DNA from: Thermobifida fusca NBRC 14071 = JCM 3263
GTDB taxonomy: Bacteria; Actinomycetota; Actinomycetes; Streptosporangiales; Streptosporangiaceae
Direction: 5' to 3'
Length of the DNA: 64,000 bases
NCBI RefSeq assembly: GCF_001592045.1
Contig: NZ_BCWB01000037.1
Coordinates: 62,001 to 126,000, forward strand
This document shows, one piece after another, positions 21,248-29,609 of this stretch (the stretch's first letter is position 1; each line of letters opens with the position of its first letter). The notes below the pieces were generated by a model. It saw nothing but the letters and a program-made list of their open reading frames with translations, was not told the DNA's origin and did not search any database. The position numbers and the translations under genes were made by a program.

Positions 21248-22002
21248 GCGTACGACCTCCGCTGGTCCGGCGGGGGAACCTTGGCCCCGCGGTACTCGAC
21301 CGGAATTCCGCCCAGCGGGTAGTCCTTGCGCTGGGGATGGCCGTGCCAGTCGTCGGGCATGTGGATACGGGTGAGGGCGGGGTGGCCGTCGAAGATGATC
21401 CCGAAGAAGTCCCAGGCCTCTCGTTCGTGCCAGTCGTTGGTGGGGTAGACGCTCACGATCGAGGGGATGTGCGGGTCCGAGTCGGGGCAGCTCACTTCGA
21501 GCCGGATCTCGTAGTTGTGCGTGATGGAGCGCAACGCGTAGACGGCGTGCAGTTCGTTGCCCTCATCCTCGGGGTAGTGGACCCCGGTGACCCCCAGGCA
21601 CAGTTCGAAACGGAGCGCCGGATCGTCGCGCAGCCGGGTGGCCACGTCCAGCAGGTGTTCGCGCTGCACGTGGAAGGTGATCTCGCCGCGGTCCACCACG
21701 ACCCGGCTGATCGCGGTGTCGTAGGGTGTCCCGATCTCTTTCAGGGAGCGTTCGAGCGCGTCGGCGACTTCGTCGAAGTAGGCCGTGCGCGGGTCGCTGG
21801 GGTCGCTGTAGGGACGCTGGGCGGCGGCGGGCACGTGCCGGTAGACGCGCAGCCGTCCGTAGCCGGACGTGTCGCCGGTGGTTTTGGCACCGAACATGCC
21901 CATGCGGGCGATCGGCGAATTGATGCGCTGCGTCCCCAGCTCTCTGGGAAGGTTGTCCTTTTCTGGTAGGTTAGGCTTGCCTTGCTGCCCGTTGGAGGTC
22001 AT
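21244..22002 (-). CDS. nuoC: NADH-quinone oxidoreductase subunit C
   Basis: A 252-residue 30-kDa-type subunit of the peripheral arm. The C-terminal half has the family signature [26 protein letters not shown], followed by [20 protein letters not shown]. The first 75 residues are a less conserved hydrophilic extension. It is a separate polypeptide from NuoD, unlike the fused NuoCD of enterobacteria. Confidence 0.96.
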
Positions 22003-22556
22003 CGGGTGGCTTCCTCCGTCTGCTGGATCAGCGGCAGCGCCCGCAGGCGTCGCTGCTCCAGTTCCTCGATCTCACGTTCGCGGTGCACGCCGAGCTTGGT
22101 GTTCTGGACCTTGTCGTGCAGCTTGAGGATGGCGTCCAACAGCATCTCAGGGCGCGGCGGACAACCTGGGAGGTAGATATCCACCGGCACGATGTGGTCG
22201 ACGCCCTGCACGATGGCGTAGTTGTTGAACATGCCGCCGCTCGAGGCGCATACGCCCATGGCGATGACCCACTTGGGCTCCGCCATCTGGTCGTAGATGG
22301 TGCGCAGCACCGGGGCCATCTTCTGGCTCACTCGGCCGGCCACGATCATCAGGTCCGCTTGGCGAGGCGTGGCGGAGAAGCGCTCCATACCGAAGCGCGC
22401 GATGTCGAAGCGCGGGCCGCCGACCGCCATCATCTCGATGGCGCAGCAGGCAAGGCCGAAGGTCGCGGGCCACATGGAGGTCTTGCGGACGAAACCGACG
22501 ATCTGTTCGACCGTGGTGAGCAGGACTCCACTGGGCAGCTTCTCTTCGAGGCCCAT
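21999..22556 (-). CDS. nuoB: NADH-quinone oxidoreductase subunit B (4Fe-4S N2)
   Basis: A 185-residue subunit that holds the terminal cluster N2. The tandem cysteines in [12 protein letters not shown] and the later ligands in MGVCASSGG and [16 protein letters not shown] give the expected four-cysteine set. It passes electrons to the quinone. It lies 73 bases downstream of nuoA. Confidence 0.97.
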   Translation of the reverse strand: MGLEEKLPSGVLLTTVEQIVGFVRKTSMWPATFGLACCAIEMMAVGGPRFDIARFGMERFSATPRQADLMIVAGRVSQKMAPVLRTIYDQMAEPKWVIAMGVCASSGGMFNNYAIVQGVDHIVPVDIYLPGCPPRPEMLLDAILKLHDKVQNTKLGVHREREIEELEQRRLRALPLIQQTEEATR

Positions 22557-22629
22557 CAGTCGAACCCCCTTTCCGGTTCTGCAGTCTCAGTGGGACGACT
22601 GGGGATCAGGTGCGGGCTGGTCATGCGGA

Positions 22630-22989
22630 TCAGTTCCATTCGAGGCCGCCGCGGCGCCATTCGTAGGCGTAGGCGATCGAGACGTTGACGAGGAACAGGA
22701 TCATCACGACCAGGCCGAAGATCCCGAGCGCGTCGAGGTGCACCGCCCAGGGCACTAGGAAGATGACCTCGATGTCGAAGACGATGAACAACATCGCCGT
22801 CAGGTAGTACTTGATCGTGAACCGACCGCCGCCCACGGGCTGGGGAGTGGGTTCGATCCCGCACTCGTAGGCCTGGAGTTTGGTGCGGTTGTAGCGTTTA
22901 GGCCCGGCGATCGCTCCGACGATCATCGAGACGATCACGAAGGCAGCGCCGATACCGCCGAGTACGAAGATGGGGGTGTACAGCTCCAT
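22630..22989 (-). CDS. nuoA: NADH-quinone oxidoreductase subunit A
   Basis: A 119-residue, three-helix membrane subunit. It carries the loop segment KLQAYECGIEPTPQPVGGGRF, containing the conserved Cys of the quinone-entry loop, and FIVFDIEVIFLVPWAV, the conserved acidic helix 2. AAGGGAG precedes the ATG. It is the first of the nuo genes and follows menJ by 80 bases on the same strand. Confidence 0.96.
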   Translation of the reverse strand: MELYTPIFVLGGIGAAFVIVSMIVGAIAGPKRYNRTKLQAYECGIEPTPQPVGGGRFTIKYYLTAMLFIVFDIEVIFLVPWAVHLDALGIFGLVVMILFLVNVSIAYAYEWRRGGLEWN

Positions 22990-23069
22990 CGGCTAGCCGC
23001 TCCCTTGGTGTTGTGCACGGAAGAGGTTCATGTCCTGCCGTTCTCGCGGGATGGGTCTCCTGAGTTGTC

Positions 23070-24377
23070 TCACGAGGCGGGCGCGATCTTGGACAGGCCG
23101 TTGATGAGCCGGTCCAGCGCGTCGCCGTGGCTGGGTTCCGTGAGGTTCGCCAGCATCTTGAGGGTGAAGCGCATCAGGAGGGGCCGCGGGAGACCATACT
23201 TGGTGGCGTACTTCATGAAGTAGGGGTTGCCGATCAGCTTCACGAAGTAGCGCCCCAGCGTGTAATAGCCGCCGTAGGTATCCCGCAGGATCTCCGGGTA
23301 GCGCAGCAGGGTGCGTTCGCGGTCCCGCGGTGTGGGACGGCTCAGCGCCTGGACCGCCACGTCAGCGGCGATCCGACCTGCTTCCATCGCGTAGGCGATG
23401 CCCTCGCCGTTAAAGGGGTTGACCATGCCTCCTGCGTCACCGACCAGCATCATGCCACGGGCGTAGTGCGGTGTCCGGTTGAAGCCCATGGGCAGGGCGG
23501 CGCCGCGGATGGGTCCTTTCTGGTTCTCCTCGGTGAACCCCCACTCTTCAGGCATGCTCTGCGTCCAGCGGCGCAGCAGTTTGCGGTAGTCGATCTTCTG
23601 GAAGGCGGGGGTGGAGTTGAGGATCCCCAGGCCTACGTTGCTGGTGCCGTCGCCGACTCCGAAGATCCAGCCGTAGCCGGGGAGCAGCACCTGCTTGCCG
23701 TCGGTGGTGTCCCAGAGTTCCAGCCAGGACTCCAGGTAGTCGTCGTTGTGCCGGGGGGTGGTGAAGTAGGTGCGGACGGCCACGCCCATGGGGCGGTCGT
23801 CGCGTCTGCGGATGCCCAGGGCGATCGCCAGGCGCGAGGAGTTGCCGTCGGCGGCGAGGACGAGGGGTGCGCGGAAGGAGCGGATGCGGCCTTCGGCGTC
23901 TTTGGCTTGGACTCCGACGACGCGGTTGCTGCGCTCGTCGATGATGGGCGCGGTGACGTTGGTGCGTTCCAGGAGCCGCACACCGGTTTTCACGGCGTGG
24001 CGGGCGAGGATCTGGTCGAAGTCGTAGCGGGTGCGTACCAGACCGAATCCGGGGTATTCCGAAAGTTCAGGCCAGGGAAGCTCGAGTCGGGTTCCGCCGC
24101 CGATGATGCGGAGGCCGCGGTTGCGGATCCAGCCGTCTTCTTCGTTGATGGGGATCCCCATAGCGACGAGCTGTTTGACTGCACGGGGGGTGAGGCCGTC
24201 TCCGCAGACCTTCTCCCGCGGGAAAGCAGTCTTCTCCAGCAGCAGGACGTCGAGGCCCGCGGTGGCCAGGTAGTGGGCTGCCGTGCTCCCTGCCGGGCCT
24301 GCTCCGACGACGATGACGTCGGCTTCCTCGTGGGGAACCGTGGTGTCTGTGACTGGGGTCGGTGCTGTCTGGCTCAC
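23070..24377 (-). CDS. Geranylgeranyl reductase family flavoprotein (menaquinone reductase, MenJ-like)
   Basis: A 435-residue FAD-dependent oxidoreductase. The dinucleotide motif GAGPAG is at residues 25-30 (in ADVIVVGAGPAGSTAAHYLA), followed by the family segment KTAFPREKVCGDGLTPRAV and, later, LVGDAGGMVNPFNGEGIAYAMEAG, the second FAD motif. In mycobacteria the corresponding enzyme (MenJ) partially saturates the menaquinone isoprenoid tail; Streptomyces and other actinobacteria use the same protein beside nuo genes. The position directly before nuoA supports a role in quinone maturation. The Rex-type operator lies 83-100 bases upstream of its start, so it probably leads the complex I transcript. 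Confidence 0.9.
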   Translation of the reverse strand: MSQTAPTPVTDTTVPHEEADVIVVGAGPAGSTAAHYLATAGLDVLLLEKTAFPREKVCGDGLTPRAVKQLVAMGIPINEEDGWIRNRGLRIIGGGTRLELPWPELSEYPGFGLVRTRYDFDQILARHAVKTGVRLLERTNVTAPIIDERSNRVVGVQAKDAEGRIRSFRAPLVLAADGNSSRLAIALGIRRRDDRPMGVAVRTYFTTPRHNDDYLESWLELWDTTDGKQVLLPGYGWIFGVGDGTSNVGLGILNSTPAFQKIDYRKLLRRWTQSMPEEWGFTEENQKGPIRGAALPMGFNRTPHYARGMMLVGDAGGMVNPFNGEGIAYAMEAGRIAADVAVQALSRPTPRDRERTLLRYPEILRDTYGGYYTLGRYFVKLIGNPYFMKYATKYGLPRPLLMRFTLKMLANLTEPSHGDALDRLINGLSKIAPAS

Positions 24378-24459
24378 GGATGGTCCTGACTGCTCGGCGC
24401 GGTTTCACACTGGGGTTCGAGCTTGTGGCTGTCCCAGAAAGGGGAATAAACTCGCCCCC

Positions 24460-24477
24460 TTGTGAAGTGCTTCACAA
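24460..24477. promoter_or_regulatory. Rex (redox-sensing repressor) operator
   Basis: The 18-mer TTGTGAAGTGCTTCACAA fits the established Rex consensus TTGTGAA-N4-TTCACAA at every defined position. It is embedded in a longer 22-bp palindrome (24458-24479). It lies about 83 bases upstream of the menJ start, and hence upstream of nuoA-N. Rex senses the NADH/NAD+ ratio and is known to control respiratory genes, including nuo, in Streptomyces. I could not assign -35/-10 boxes confidently. Confidence 0.88.
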
Positions 24478-24479
24478 GG

Positions 24480-24733
24480 TCTTCAATGCGAAGTCTAGAC
24501 CTTCCCAGCCACACGAGCGACCCCAGGTCCCTGTTGGTGAGGTTTCGGTCGCGCTGCCCTGACCTAGGGGTTTAAAAACCAGGTAACAGCGCGGCGGTTC
24601 ACTTTTGACCGGTGTGCCGGTTACAGGACACAGTCTCGGCAAAGTTCACAAAAAGCTCAAATTGGGATCTTTTTAACAAAACCGAAGACTCATGGTGATA
24701 CTACCATTACCATGAGTAGTGATTTGCGCCACA
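24480..24733. other. AT-richer intergenic region between menG and menJ, with inverted repeats
   Basis: This stretch is notably less GC-rich than its surroundings, especially 24560-24720. It contains a 14-bp dyad (24608-24621, ACCGGTGTGCCGGT) and a longer spaced repeat (24688-24717, annotated separately). No convincing coding frame is seen. It may hold additional promoter or regulator-binding sites for the menJ-nuo operon. Confidence 0.5.
24688..24717. repeat. Spaced inverted repeat upstream of menJ-nuo
   Basis: Perfect 9-bp arms ACTCATGGT (24688-24696) and ACCATGAGT (24709-24717) separated by 12 bases. The symmetry and AT-rich setting fit a dimeric regulator site; a hairpin with a long loop is the alternative. 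Which regulator would bind is unknown. Confidence 0.55.
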
Positions 24734-24734
24734 G

Positions 24735-24764
24735 AAAAACCTCCTTGTCCGGGGACGCGGAGGT
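24735..24764 (-). terminator. Rho-independent terminator of menG
   Basis: On the minus strand, ACCTCC (24764-24759) pairs with GGAGGT (24744-24739) and is followed directly by a run of Ts (24738-24735), 25 bases after the menG stop. The loop also contains a GC-rich segment that may extend the stem. Confidence 0.6.
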
Positions 24765-24788
24765 GAGCAGAGACACACGTACGGCGCC

Positions 24789-25499
24789 TCAGCGCTCGCG
24801 GTAGGCGCGGTGCAGCGCCACCACCCCGAACGTGAGATTGCGCCAGGCGACCCGCGACCAGCCGGCCGCGCTGATCTTCCGGGCGAGCCCAGCCTGGTCC
24901 GGCCAGGCCGCGATCGACTCCGACAGGTAGGCGTAAGCGTCCGGGTTGTCGCTGAACTGGCGCGCCACCCACGGCAGGCCGATCTTCATCCCCCAGCCCA
25001 GCATCCGGTCGAGCGGCTGCACCGGAAGGTGGCTGAATTCACAGATCACCAGTCGGCCGCCGACTTTGGTGACCCGCAGCAGCTCGGCCAGCGCCCGGTC
25101 CACGTCGTGGACGTTGCGCAGCCCGAACGAGATCGTGACAGCGTCGAACGTCTGATCCGCAAACGGCAAGTGCAGCGCGTCCCCGGCCACCACGGTGACC
25201 CCCTTGCGGGACGCACCGCCGCGGCGTTCAGCGCCGACCCGGAGCATGCCGAACGAGAAGTCGCAGGCGATGACCCGCGCACCCCGGCGGGTGAAGGATT
25301 CCGACGAGGTTCCCGTCCCGGCCGCAAGGTCGAGCACCAGCTCGCCGCTGTAGGCGTCCACCGCAGCCACAGTGGCCTGCCGCCAGTAGCGTTCCCGCCC
25401 CAGGGAGAGCACCCGGTTGAGCAGGTCGTAGCGGTCCGCGATGCTGTCGAACATCGCGGCGACGTCTCGGGGGTCCTTGTCCAGTTCGGCACGGATCAT
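24789..25499 (-). CDS. menG: Demethylmenaquinone methyltransferase
   Basis: A 236-residue class I SAM-dependent methyltransferase of the UbiE/MenG family. It has [20 protein letters not shown] at the N-terminus (UbiE signature 1), the SAM-binding motif [11 protein letters not shown] at residues 56-66, and [27 protein letters not shown] (UbiE signature 2). It catalyses the last step of menaquinone synthesis, C-methylation of demethylmenaquinone. ATG 25499 is chosen as it gives the standard N-terminus; the longer open frame upstream has unlike composition. It lies near, but probably in a separate transcript from, the menJ-nuo operon. Confidence 0.93.
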   Translation of the reverse strand: MIRAELDKDPRDVAAMFDSIADRYDLLNRVLSLGRERYWRQATVAAVDAYSGELVLDLAAGTGTSSESFTRRGARVIACDFSFGMLRVGAERRGGASRKGVTVVAGDALHLPFADQTFDAVTISFGLRNVHDVDRALAELLRVTKVGGRLVICEFSHLPVQPLDRMLGWGMKIGLPWVARQFSDNPDAYAYLSESIAAWPDQAGLARKISAAGWSRVAWRNLTFGVVALHRAYRER

Positions 25500-25548
25500 G
25501 GTGCACAGCCTAGAGGGTGCTGCGTTCCGGTCCTGCGGCCCGTCCTCC

Positions 25549-25890
25549 CTACGGTGTCTCCCCCGGAGCAGAACGCTGCTCCGCCTGGCCCGGCTCCACC
25601 GCGGTACTGCCGGACGCACTCCCGGGTGACGGGGCCTGCTGCAAGTGGTCTTCCCTGCTGGCCCCGGCATCGAGCCGCTCACCCACGCTCCGCATCCGTT
25701 CCATCCCCCGCACCAGTGAGGCGGAGAGCGCGTCGCGCTGCGGGGAGAGCAGCACGAAACTCAGCAGGCCGCTGATCACCAGAGCGAGGATGACCGCGAG
25801 CAGCTCGCGGGCGCCCAGGAGATACACCACGCCGAAAGCGATCGCGAAGAGCAGCACCCGGGCCGCGGTATAAGCAATGAAGTTACGCAT
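25549..25890 (-). CDS. DUF4229 small membrane protein
   Basis: A 113-residue protein with two closely spaced hydrophobic helices in residues 1-50 ([22 protein letters not shown] and [19 protein letters not shown]), then [17 protein letters not shown], a motif common to DUF4229 actinobacterial proteins. The hydrophilic tail of about 45 residues is rich in Ser, Gly, Pro and Glu. It starts [14 protein letters not shown], as expected for the family. It lies 49 bases upstream of menG on the same strand and may be co-transcribed. Function unknown. Confidence 0.8.
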   Translation of the reverse strand: MRNFIAYTAARVLLFAIAFGVVYLLGARELLAVILALVISGLLSFVLLSPQRDALSASLVRGMERMRSVGERLDAGASREDHLQQAPSPGSASGSTAVEPGQAEQRSAPGETP

Positions 25891-26274
25891 GAAACTGCCT
25901 CACAACGGGCGGTTCACAGAAAAGTCCCGGTGAAGACCCGGCACGCCCCTGGGGCAGCGGTTCACGGCTGTGCCCTCCGCCCCTCCAGCAGGTCCTGCCC
26001 AGTCCTCGACCGTGCATCGTCCCTCTCCACCCCAGCCTAAAGGGCGGTTTTTCCTGCGGACACGGACCCCTGTCCCAGATAAGGCGGTGTTCATCTTCTG
26101 TGCCGAGATTGAGAAAGAAGACACCCCTGAGGGGGATATCACGTTACGATCACATCTGCCCGCCCTCGCCCACGTTGCCTCCCATCTTTCCGAAAACTAA
26201 GGAGGAAACAGCCCGACTCATGCACACTAGGGGACTAAACGCCCGTACCACATCCGGGATGGGAGTAAAGGGGG
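25891..26274. other. Divergent intergenic region upstream of bldC
   Basis: 384 bases separate the divergent DUF4229 gene and bldC. It is less GC-rich around 26090-26220 and must hold promoters for both. I see no coding frame with plausible composition and could not assign promoter boxes with confidence. A long leader is usual for developmental regulators such as bldC. Confidence 0.45.
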
Positions 26275-26478
26275 ATGGCGAAGGTGGAAAGAACAACGGA
26301 ACGCTTGCTGACCCCGGGAGAGGTCGCTTCCCTCTTCCGCGTCGACCCTAAGACCGTGACCCGGTGGGCCGCCTCCGGCCGGATCAGCAGTATCCGCACC
26401 CCCGGCGGGCACCGCCGCTTCCGGGAGTCCGAAGTCCGCGCACTGCTCCACGGGGAGACTCCTGAATCCTCGCACTGA
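26275..26478 (+). CDS. bldC: BldC-like MerR-family developmental regulator
   Basis: A 67-residue single-domain winged-helix protein. The core LLTPGEVASLFRVDPKTVTRW followed by SGRISSIRTPGGHRRFRESEVRALL is nearly identical to Streptomyces BldC in motif order and length. BldC binds head-to-tail on direct repeats and delays the switch to reproductive development. The ATG at 26275 abuts a GGGGG stretch with almost no spacer, so GTG 26284 (three codons in) is an alternative start with a better-placed Shine-Dalgarno-like GGGGGA. It is transcribed alone. Confidence 0.92.
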   Translation: MAKVERTTERLLTPGEVASLFRVDPKTVTRWAASGRISSIRTPGGHRRFRESEVRALLHGETPESSH

Positions 26479-26576
26479 CCAGCGAAGACTCTGGGCTCTC
26501 GTCCCGATGGCACCGGCCCCGCTCCGTGGTGGTCCGCACCCGCACATCCAGGTCACACCCGGATAGGCTGGAAGAC

Positions 26577-26924
26577 ATGGTTTGGCTCGGTGGCCTCATT
26601 ACGCTGCTCACGATCGTGCTCTGGGTGTACGCGTTCTTCGACGCGCTCACCTGTCCCGCTGAGGAAGTCCGCAACCTGCCCAAGGTGATCTGGCTACTCG
26701 TCATCGTGCTATTTGCGGTGATCGGTCCGCTCCTGTGGCTCTTCCTCGGACGTCCCATCACGCATCCCGGCACAGCGGTCTCCTCCTCGGTGCCTGTCTC
26801 CTCCGCCGACCATCTGGACCCCTCGGATTTCCACCGGCCGTCCGGGCGCAACCGTCCACTGGGCCCAGACGACGACCCCGAGTTCCTGCGGCGACTCGAC
26901 AAACGCATCAACCCGGAGGATTGA
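26577..26924 (+). CDS. PLDc_N-domain small membrane protein
   Basis: A 115-residue protein with two transmembrane helices (GGLITLLTIVLWVYAFFDAL and KVIWLLVIVLFAVIGPLLWLFLG) separated by TCPAEEVRNLPK. This is the phospholipase D N-terminal (PF13396-like) transmembrane module found in many actinobacterial small proteins; no catalytic PLD domain follows. The cytoplasmic tail is hydrophilic and ends DDDPEFLRRLDKRINPED, a pattern repeatedly seen in actinobacterial homologues. ATG 26577 puts the first helix at the N-terminus. Function unknown. Confidence 0.82.
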   Translation: MVWLGGLITLLTIVLWVYAFFDALTCPAEEVRNLPKVIWLLVIVLFAVIGPLLWLFLGRPITHPGTAVSSSVPVSSADHLDPSDFHRPSGRNRPLGPDDDPEFLRRLDKRINPED

Positions 26925-26938
26925 GCACGCACGGCATG

Positions 26939-26978
26939 GTGAAGGCCCGCCCTGAGTGAGCCGAGGGCGGGCCTTCAC
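26939..26978. terminator. Bidirectional terminator between the PLDc_N gene and ccsB
   Basis: A perfect stem of about 15 bp (core GAAGGCCCGCCCT at 26941-26953 and its complement at 26964-26976) with a 10-nt loop, placed between convergent genes. Confidence 0.75.
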
Positions 26979-27030
26979 TCTGCCGACGCTCTACCGTGGG
27001 CGCCCCGGCACCCCAGGGCCCCGCTCCCGG

Positions 27031-28020
27031 TCAGGCGTAGCTGTGCAATCCGCTGAACAGGTAGTTCACCCCAAAGAAGTTGAACAGCAGACAGCCAAAG
27101 CCGATGAGGCTGATCCACGCGGCTTTCGGGCCCTGCCAGCCCGCTGTGGCACGCGCGTGGAGGTAGGCGGCGTACACGATCCAGGTGATGAAGGACCACA
27201 CTTCCTTGGGGTCCCAGCCCCAGTAGCGGCCCCACGCCTCGTCCGCCCAGATCGCCCCGGCGATCACCCCGAACGTCCACAGCGGGAAGGCCAGCACGAT
27301 CATGCGGTGCGCGATCCGGTCCAGCAGTTCCGCGCTGGGCAGCTTGGCGGCGATCGCGCTCACCTGCTGGCCGAGCGCCTGCTTGACTTCGGTGCGTCGC
27401 GCCAGCAGATAGGTGATCGTCGCGGACCCGGACACCATGAACGCCCCGGTCGCCAGGATGAGCGCGGAAACGTGGATAGCGATCCAGTAGGAGTCCAGCG
27501 CCGGGACCACGGGGCCGCTCTCCGAGTACAGCCAACGCACCGCGATACCGAGCAGCAGCAGGACGGGGACCAGCACAAACGCACCGAGGTAATGGGCCCG
27601 GTAACGCATCGCGGCAAAGAGGAACGCCGCCACCCCGCACAGGCAGATCGCGATGACGAACTCGAACATGTTGCCCCACGGCCAGCGTCCCACTGCCAGG
27701 CCGCGGGTGACGATCTGGGCCAGGTTGAGCAGCAGGCCCACCGCGGTCATGGCCATGCCGATCTTGCCGACCACGTGGCGGGACGCTTTGGCCTCGGGCT
27801 CCTGTTCCCGCAGGCTCACTTTCAGGTCGCTGTTCTCCGCTTCCGAGGCGCCGACGGCGACCAGGCGGGTGCCGGTCAGCGACTGGCGGCGTCCGTAGGC
27901 TGCCTCGAACACGAAGAGGAACAGGGCGACCGCATAGACCAGGATCATCCCGAGGACAAGGTTGTCGCTGAGATTCGACAGCGCGGGGTCGACCGCGCTG
28001 CCTGCCGCGAGAACGTGCAC
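27031..28020 (-). CDS. ccsB: Cytochrome c biogenesis protein CcsB (CcsA/ResC family)
   Basis: A 329-residue polytopic membrane protein of the heme-handling CcsA/ResC family. The tryptophan-rich signature appears as WGWDPKEVWSFITWIVYAAYLHAR, preceded by WADEAWGRYW, and conserved histidines occur in the flanking helices (for example HVSALILATGAF). With ResB it moves heme across the membrane and attaches it to apocytochrome c (system II). Its start is three bases after the resB stop. It is the last gene of the resA-ccdA-resB-ccsB operon. Confidence 0.95.
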   Translation of the reverse strand: MHVLAAGSAVDPALSNLSDNLVLGMILVYAVALFLFVFEAAYGRRQSLTGTRLVAVGASEAENSDLKVSLREQEPEAKASRHVVGKIGMAMTAVGLLLNLAQIVTRGLAVGRWPWGNMFEFVIAICLCGVAAFLFAAMRYRAHYLGAFVLVPVLLLLGIAVRWLYSESGPVVPALDSYWIAIHVSALILATGAFMVSGSATITYLLARRTEVKQALGQQVSAIAAKLPSAELLDRIAHRMIVLAFPLWTFGVIAGAIWADEAWGRYWGWDPKEVWSFITWIVYAAYLHARATAGWQGPKAAWISLIGFGCLLFNFFGVNYLFSGLHSYA

Positions 28021-28023
28021 CGC

Positions 28024-29607
28024 TTACTCCTTCTCCATGTCTGCTTGGCAGTCGGAACGCCGCAGCCGTTGGTTCAACTGGGTGGCCAGTTCGTGGAACC
28101 GGCGCAGCGGCGCGGCCCCCTCGGTCTTGGCAAGCCCGCCGATCTCGACCACGGTACGCCCGTCTGCTCCGCGGCGGGCACGGACCCATACCCGTCGCGG
28201 CTGGACGAACAGGGTGCACAGCAGCCCCAGTACCGCCGCCACCGCGCTGGCCAGCGCATACGGTCGGGCAGGGTCGCTGGCGACCAGCAGAGTGACGTAG
28301 TCGCGGTACCCGGTGAACTCGATCGTGGCGCCACCGGGCAGCTCCCAGCGGTCGCCTACAGCCAACGGAGCAGAGTCGCCGATCTCCTCCATGCGCTTGG
28401 TGTACAACTGGTACACCGACTGGGGGTTGCCGCTGTCCAATCCGAGGTCGCCGACAAAGCCCTTGAGCACCACCATGGGGTTGCGCGCGTCCGGGAACTC
28501 CGAGACGAGGTCGCCGTTGTCGTCGGTGGCCGCTGAGGGAAGGAACACCCCGGTGAAGCCCAGCTGCTCCGGGGCGATGTCGGGGACTTTCACCACCCCG
28601 TCGGAGGTGAAGTTGCCGTCTCCGCGGTCCAGGAACGGCACCGCCTGGTCGAAGACCACGTGCCCGTCGGCGTCGGTGACCCGGAACGTAGGGGCGTAGC
28701 CGTGGCCGAGCAGGTAGACCTGGGCGCCGTCGACGCGGAGCGGGTGGTTGACCTCCAGGATGTGGGACTCTTCGGGGGCGTCCGGGTGCTCCCGGTAGGT
28801 GAGGTCGGCGCGGTAGCTCGCGGCTTGGCCGGCCATCCCGCCCTCCTCCACGAAGGAGGCTTCGAATTCGTCGAGCCGGATCCAGAACGGCTGGATCTTG
28901 GCCGAGTCCACCGCGATTCCCGGGTAGAAGGCGTCGTAGGAGGTCAGCGTGTTGGCGAACGCGTCCTCTTCGATGAGGAGGACGTTGCCCCGGTAGCCGA
29001 AGAACGCGGTGCACGCCACCGACACGAGCAGGCCCACCAGTGACAGGTGGAAGACCACGTTGCCGGTCTCGCGCAGGTAGCCGGTCTCGGCGGATAGCGA
29101 GTCGCCGTAGTCGGCGATCCGATGCCCGCGCAGCAGACCTCGTGCTTCGGCGAACACCTGCTCTGGGGTGGCGTCGGTCTCGAACGTCGCCGAATAGGGC
29201 ATCCGGTCAAGGCGGCGCGGGGTCTTCGGCGGCCGGGCCCGCAGCAGCCGGTAGTGCGCTCCCGCACGGGGCAGTACGCACCCCACGAGCGAGACGACCA
29301 GCAGCAGGTAGATCGCCGCATACCAGGGCGAGGAGTAGACGTCGAACAGGAAGAACCGGTCGAGCACCGGGGCGAGGTCGGGGTGCTCTAGGAAGTAGTT
29401 CTGGACCTCTTCGACGCTGACGCCTCGCTGGGGCAGGAGTGAACCCGGGATCGCGCCCAGGGCGAGCAGGAAGAGCAGGATGAGCGCGGTGCGCATCGAG
29501 GTCAGCACCCGCCACGCCCAGCGCGCCCACCCCAGGGGGGACAGCGCGGGTGCGGCGGGCGGCGCCTGCTGCGGTTCGGTCACCGTGCTCGATTGGCTTG
29601 GGGTCAC
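28024..29607 (-). CDS. resB: Cytochrome c biogenesis protein ResB
   Basis: A 527-residue ResB-family protein. It has three N-terminal membrane helices (WRVLTSMRTALILLFLLALGAIPGSLLPQ and others), a large extracytoplasmic domain containing DFEASFVEEGG-like and HPLRVDGAQVYLLGHGYAP segments, and a last helix (ALASAVAAVLGLLCTLFVQPRRVWV). GTG 29607 is chosen because it lies two bases after the ccdA stop; the extended frame upstream overlaps ccdA. ResB forms the heme-lyase complex with CcsB in system II cytochrome c maturation. Confidence 0.93.
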   Translation of the reverse strand: MTPSQSSTVTEPQQAPPAAPALSPLGWARWAWRVLTSMRTALILLFLLALGAIPGSLLPQRGVSVEEVQNYFLEHPDLAPVLDRFFLFDVYSSPWYAAIYLLLVVSLVGCVLPRAGAHYRLLRARPPKTPRRLDRMPYSATFETDATPEQVFAEARGLLRGHRIADYGDSLSAETGYLRETGNVVFHLSLVGLLVSVACTAFFGYRGNVLLIEEDAFANTLTSYDAFYPGIAVDSAKIQPFWIRLDEFEASFVEEGGMAGQAASYRADLTYREHPDAPEESHILEVNHPLRVDGAQVYLLGHGYAPTFRVTDADGHVVFDQAVPFLDRGDGNFTSDGVVKVPDIAPEQLGFTGVFLPSAATDDNGDLVSEFPDARNPMVVLKGFVGDLGLDSGNPQSVYQLYTKRMEEIGDSAPLAVGDRWELPGGATIEFTGYRDYVTLLVASDPARPYALASAVAAVLGLLCTLFVQPRRVWVRARRGADGRTVVEIGGLAKTEGAAPLRRFHELATQLNQRLRRSDCQADMEKE

Positions 29608-29609
29608 TG

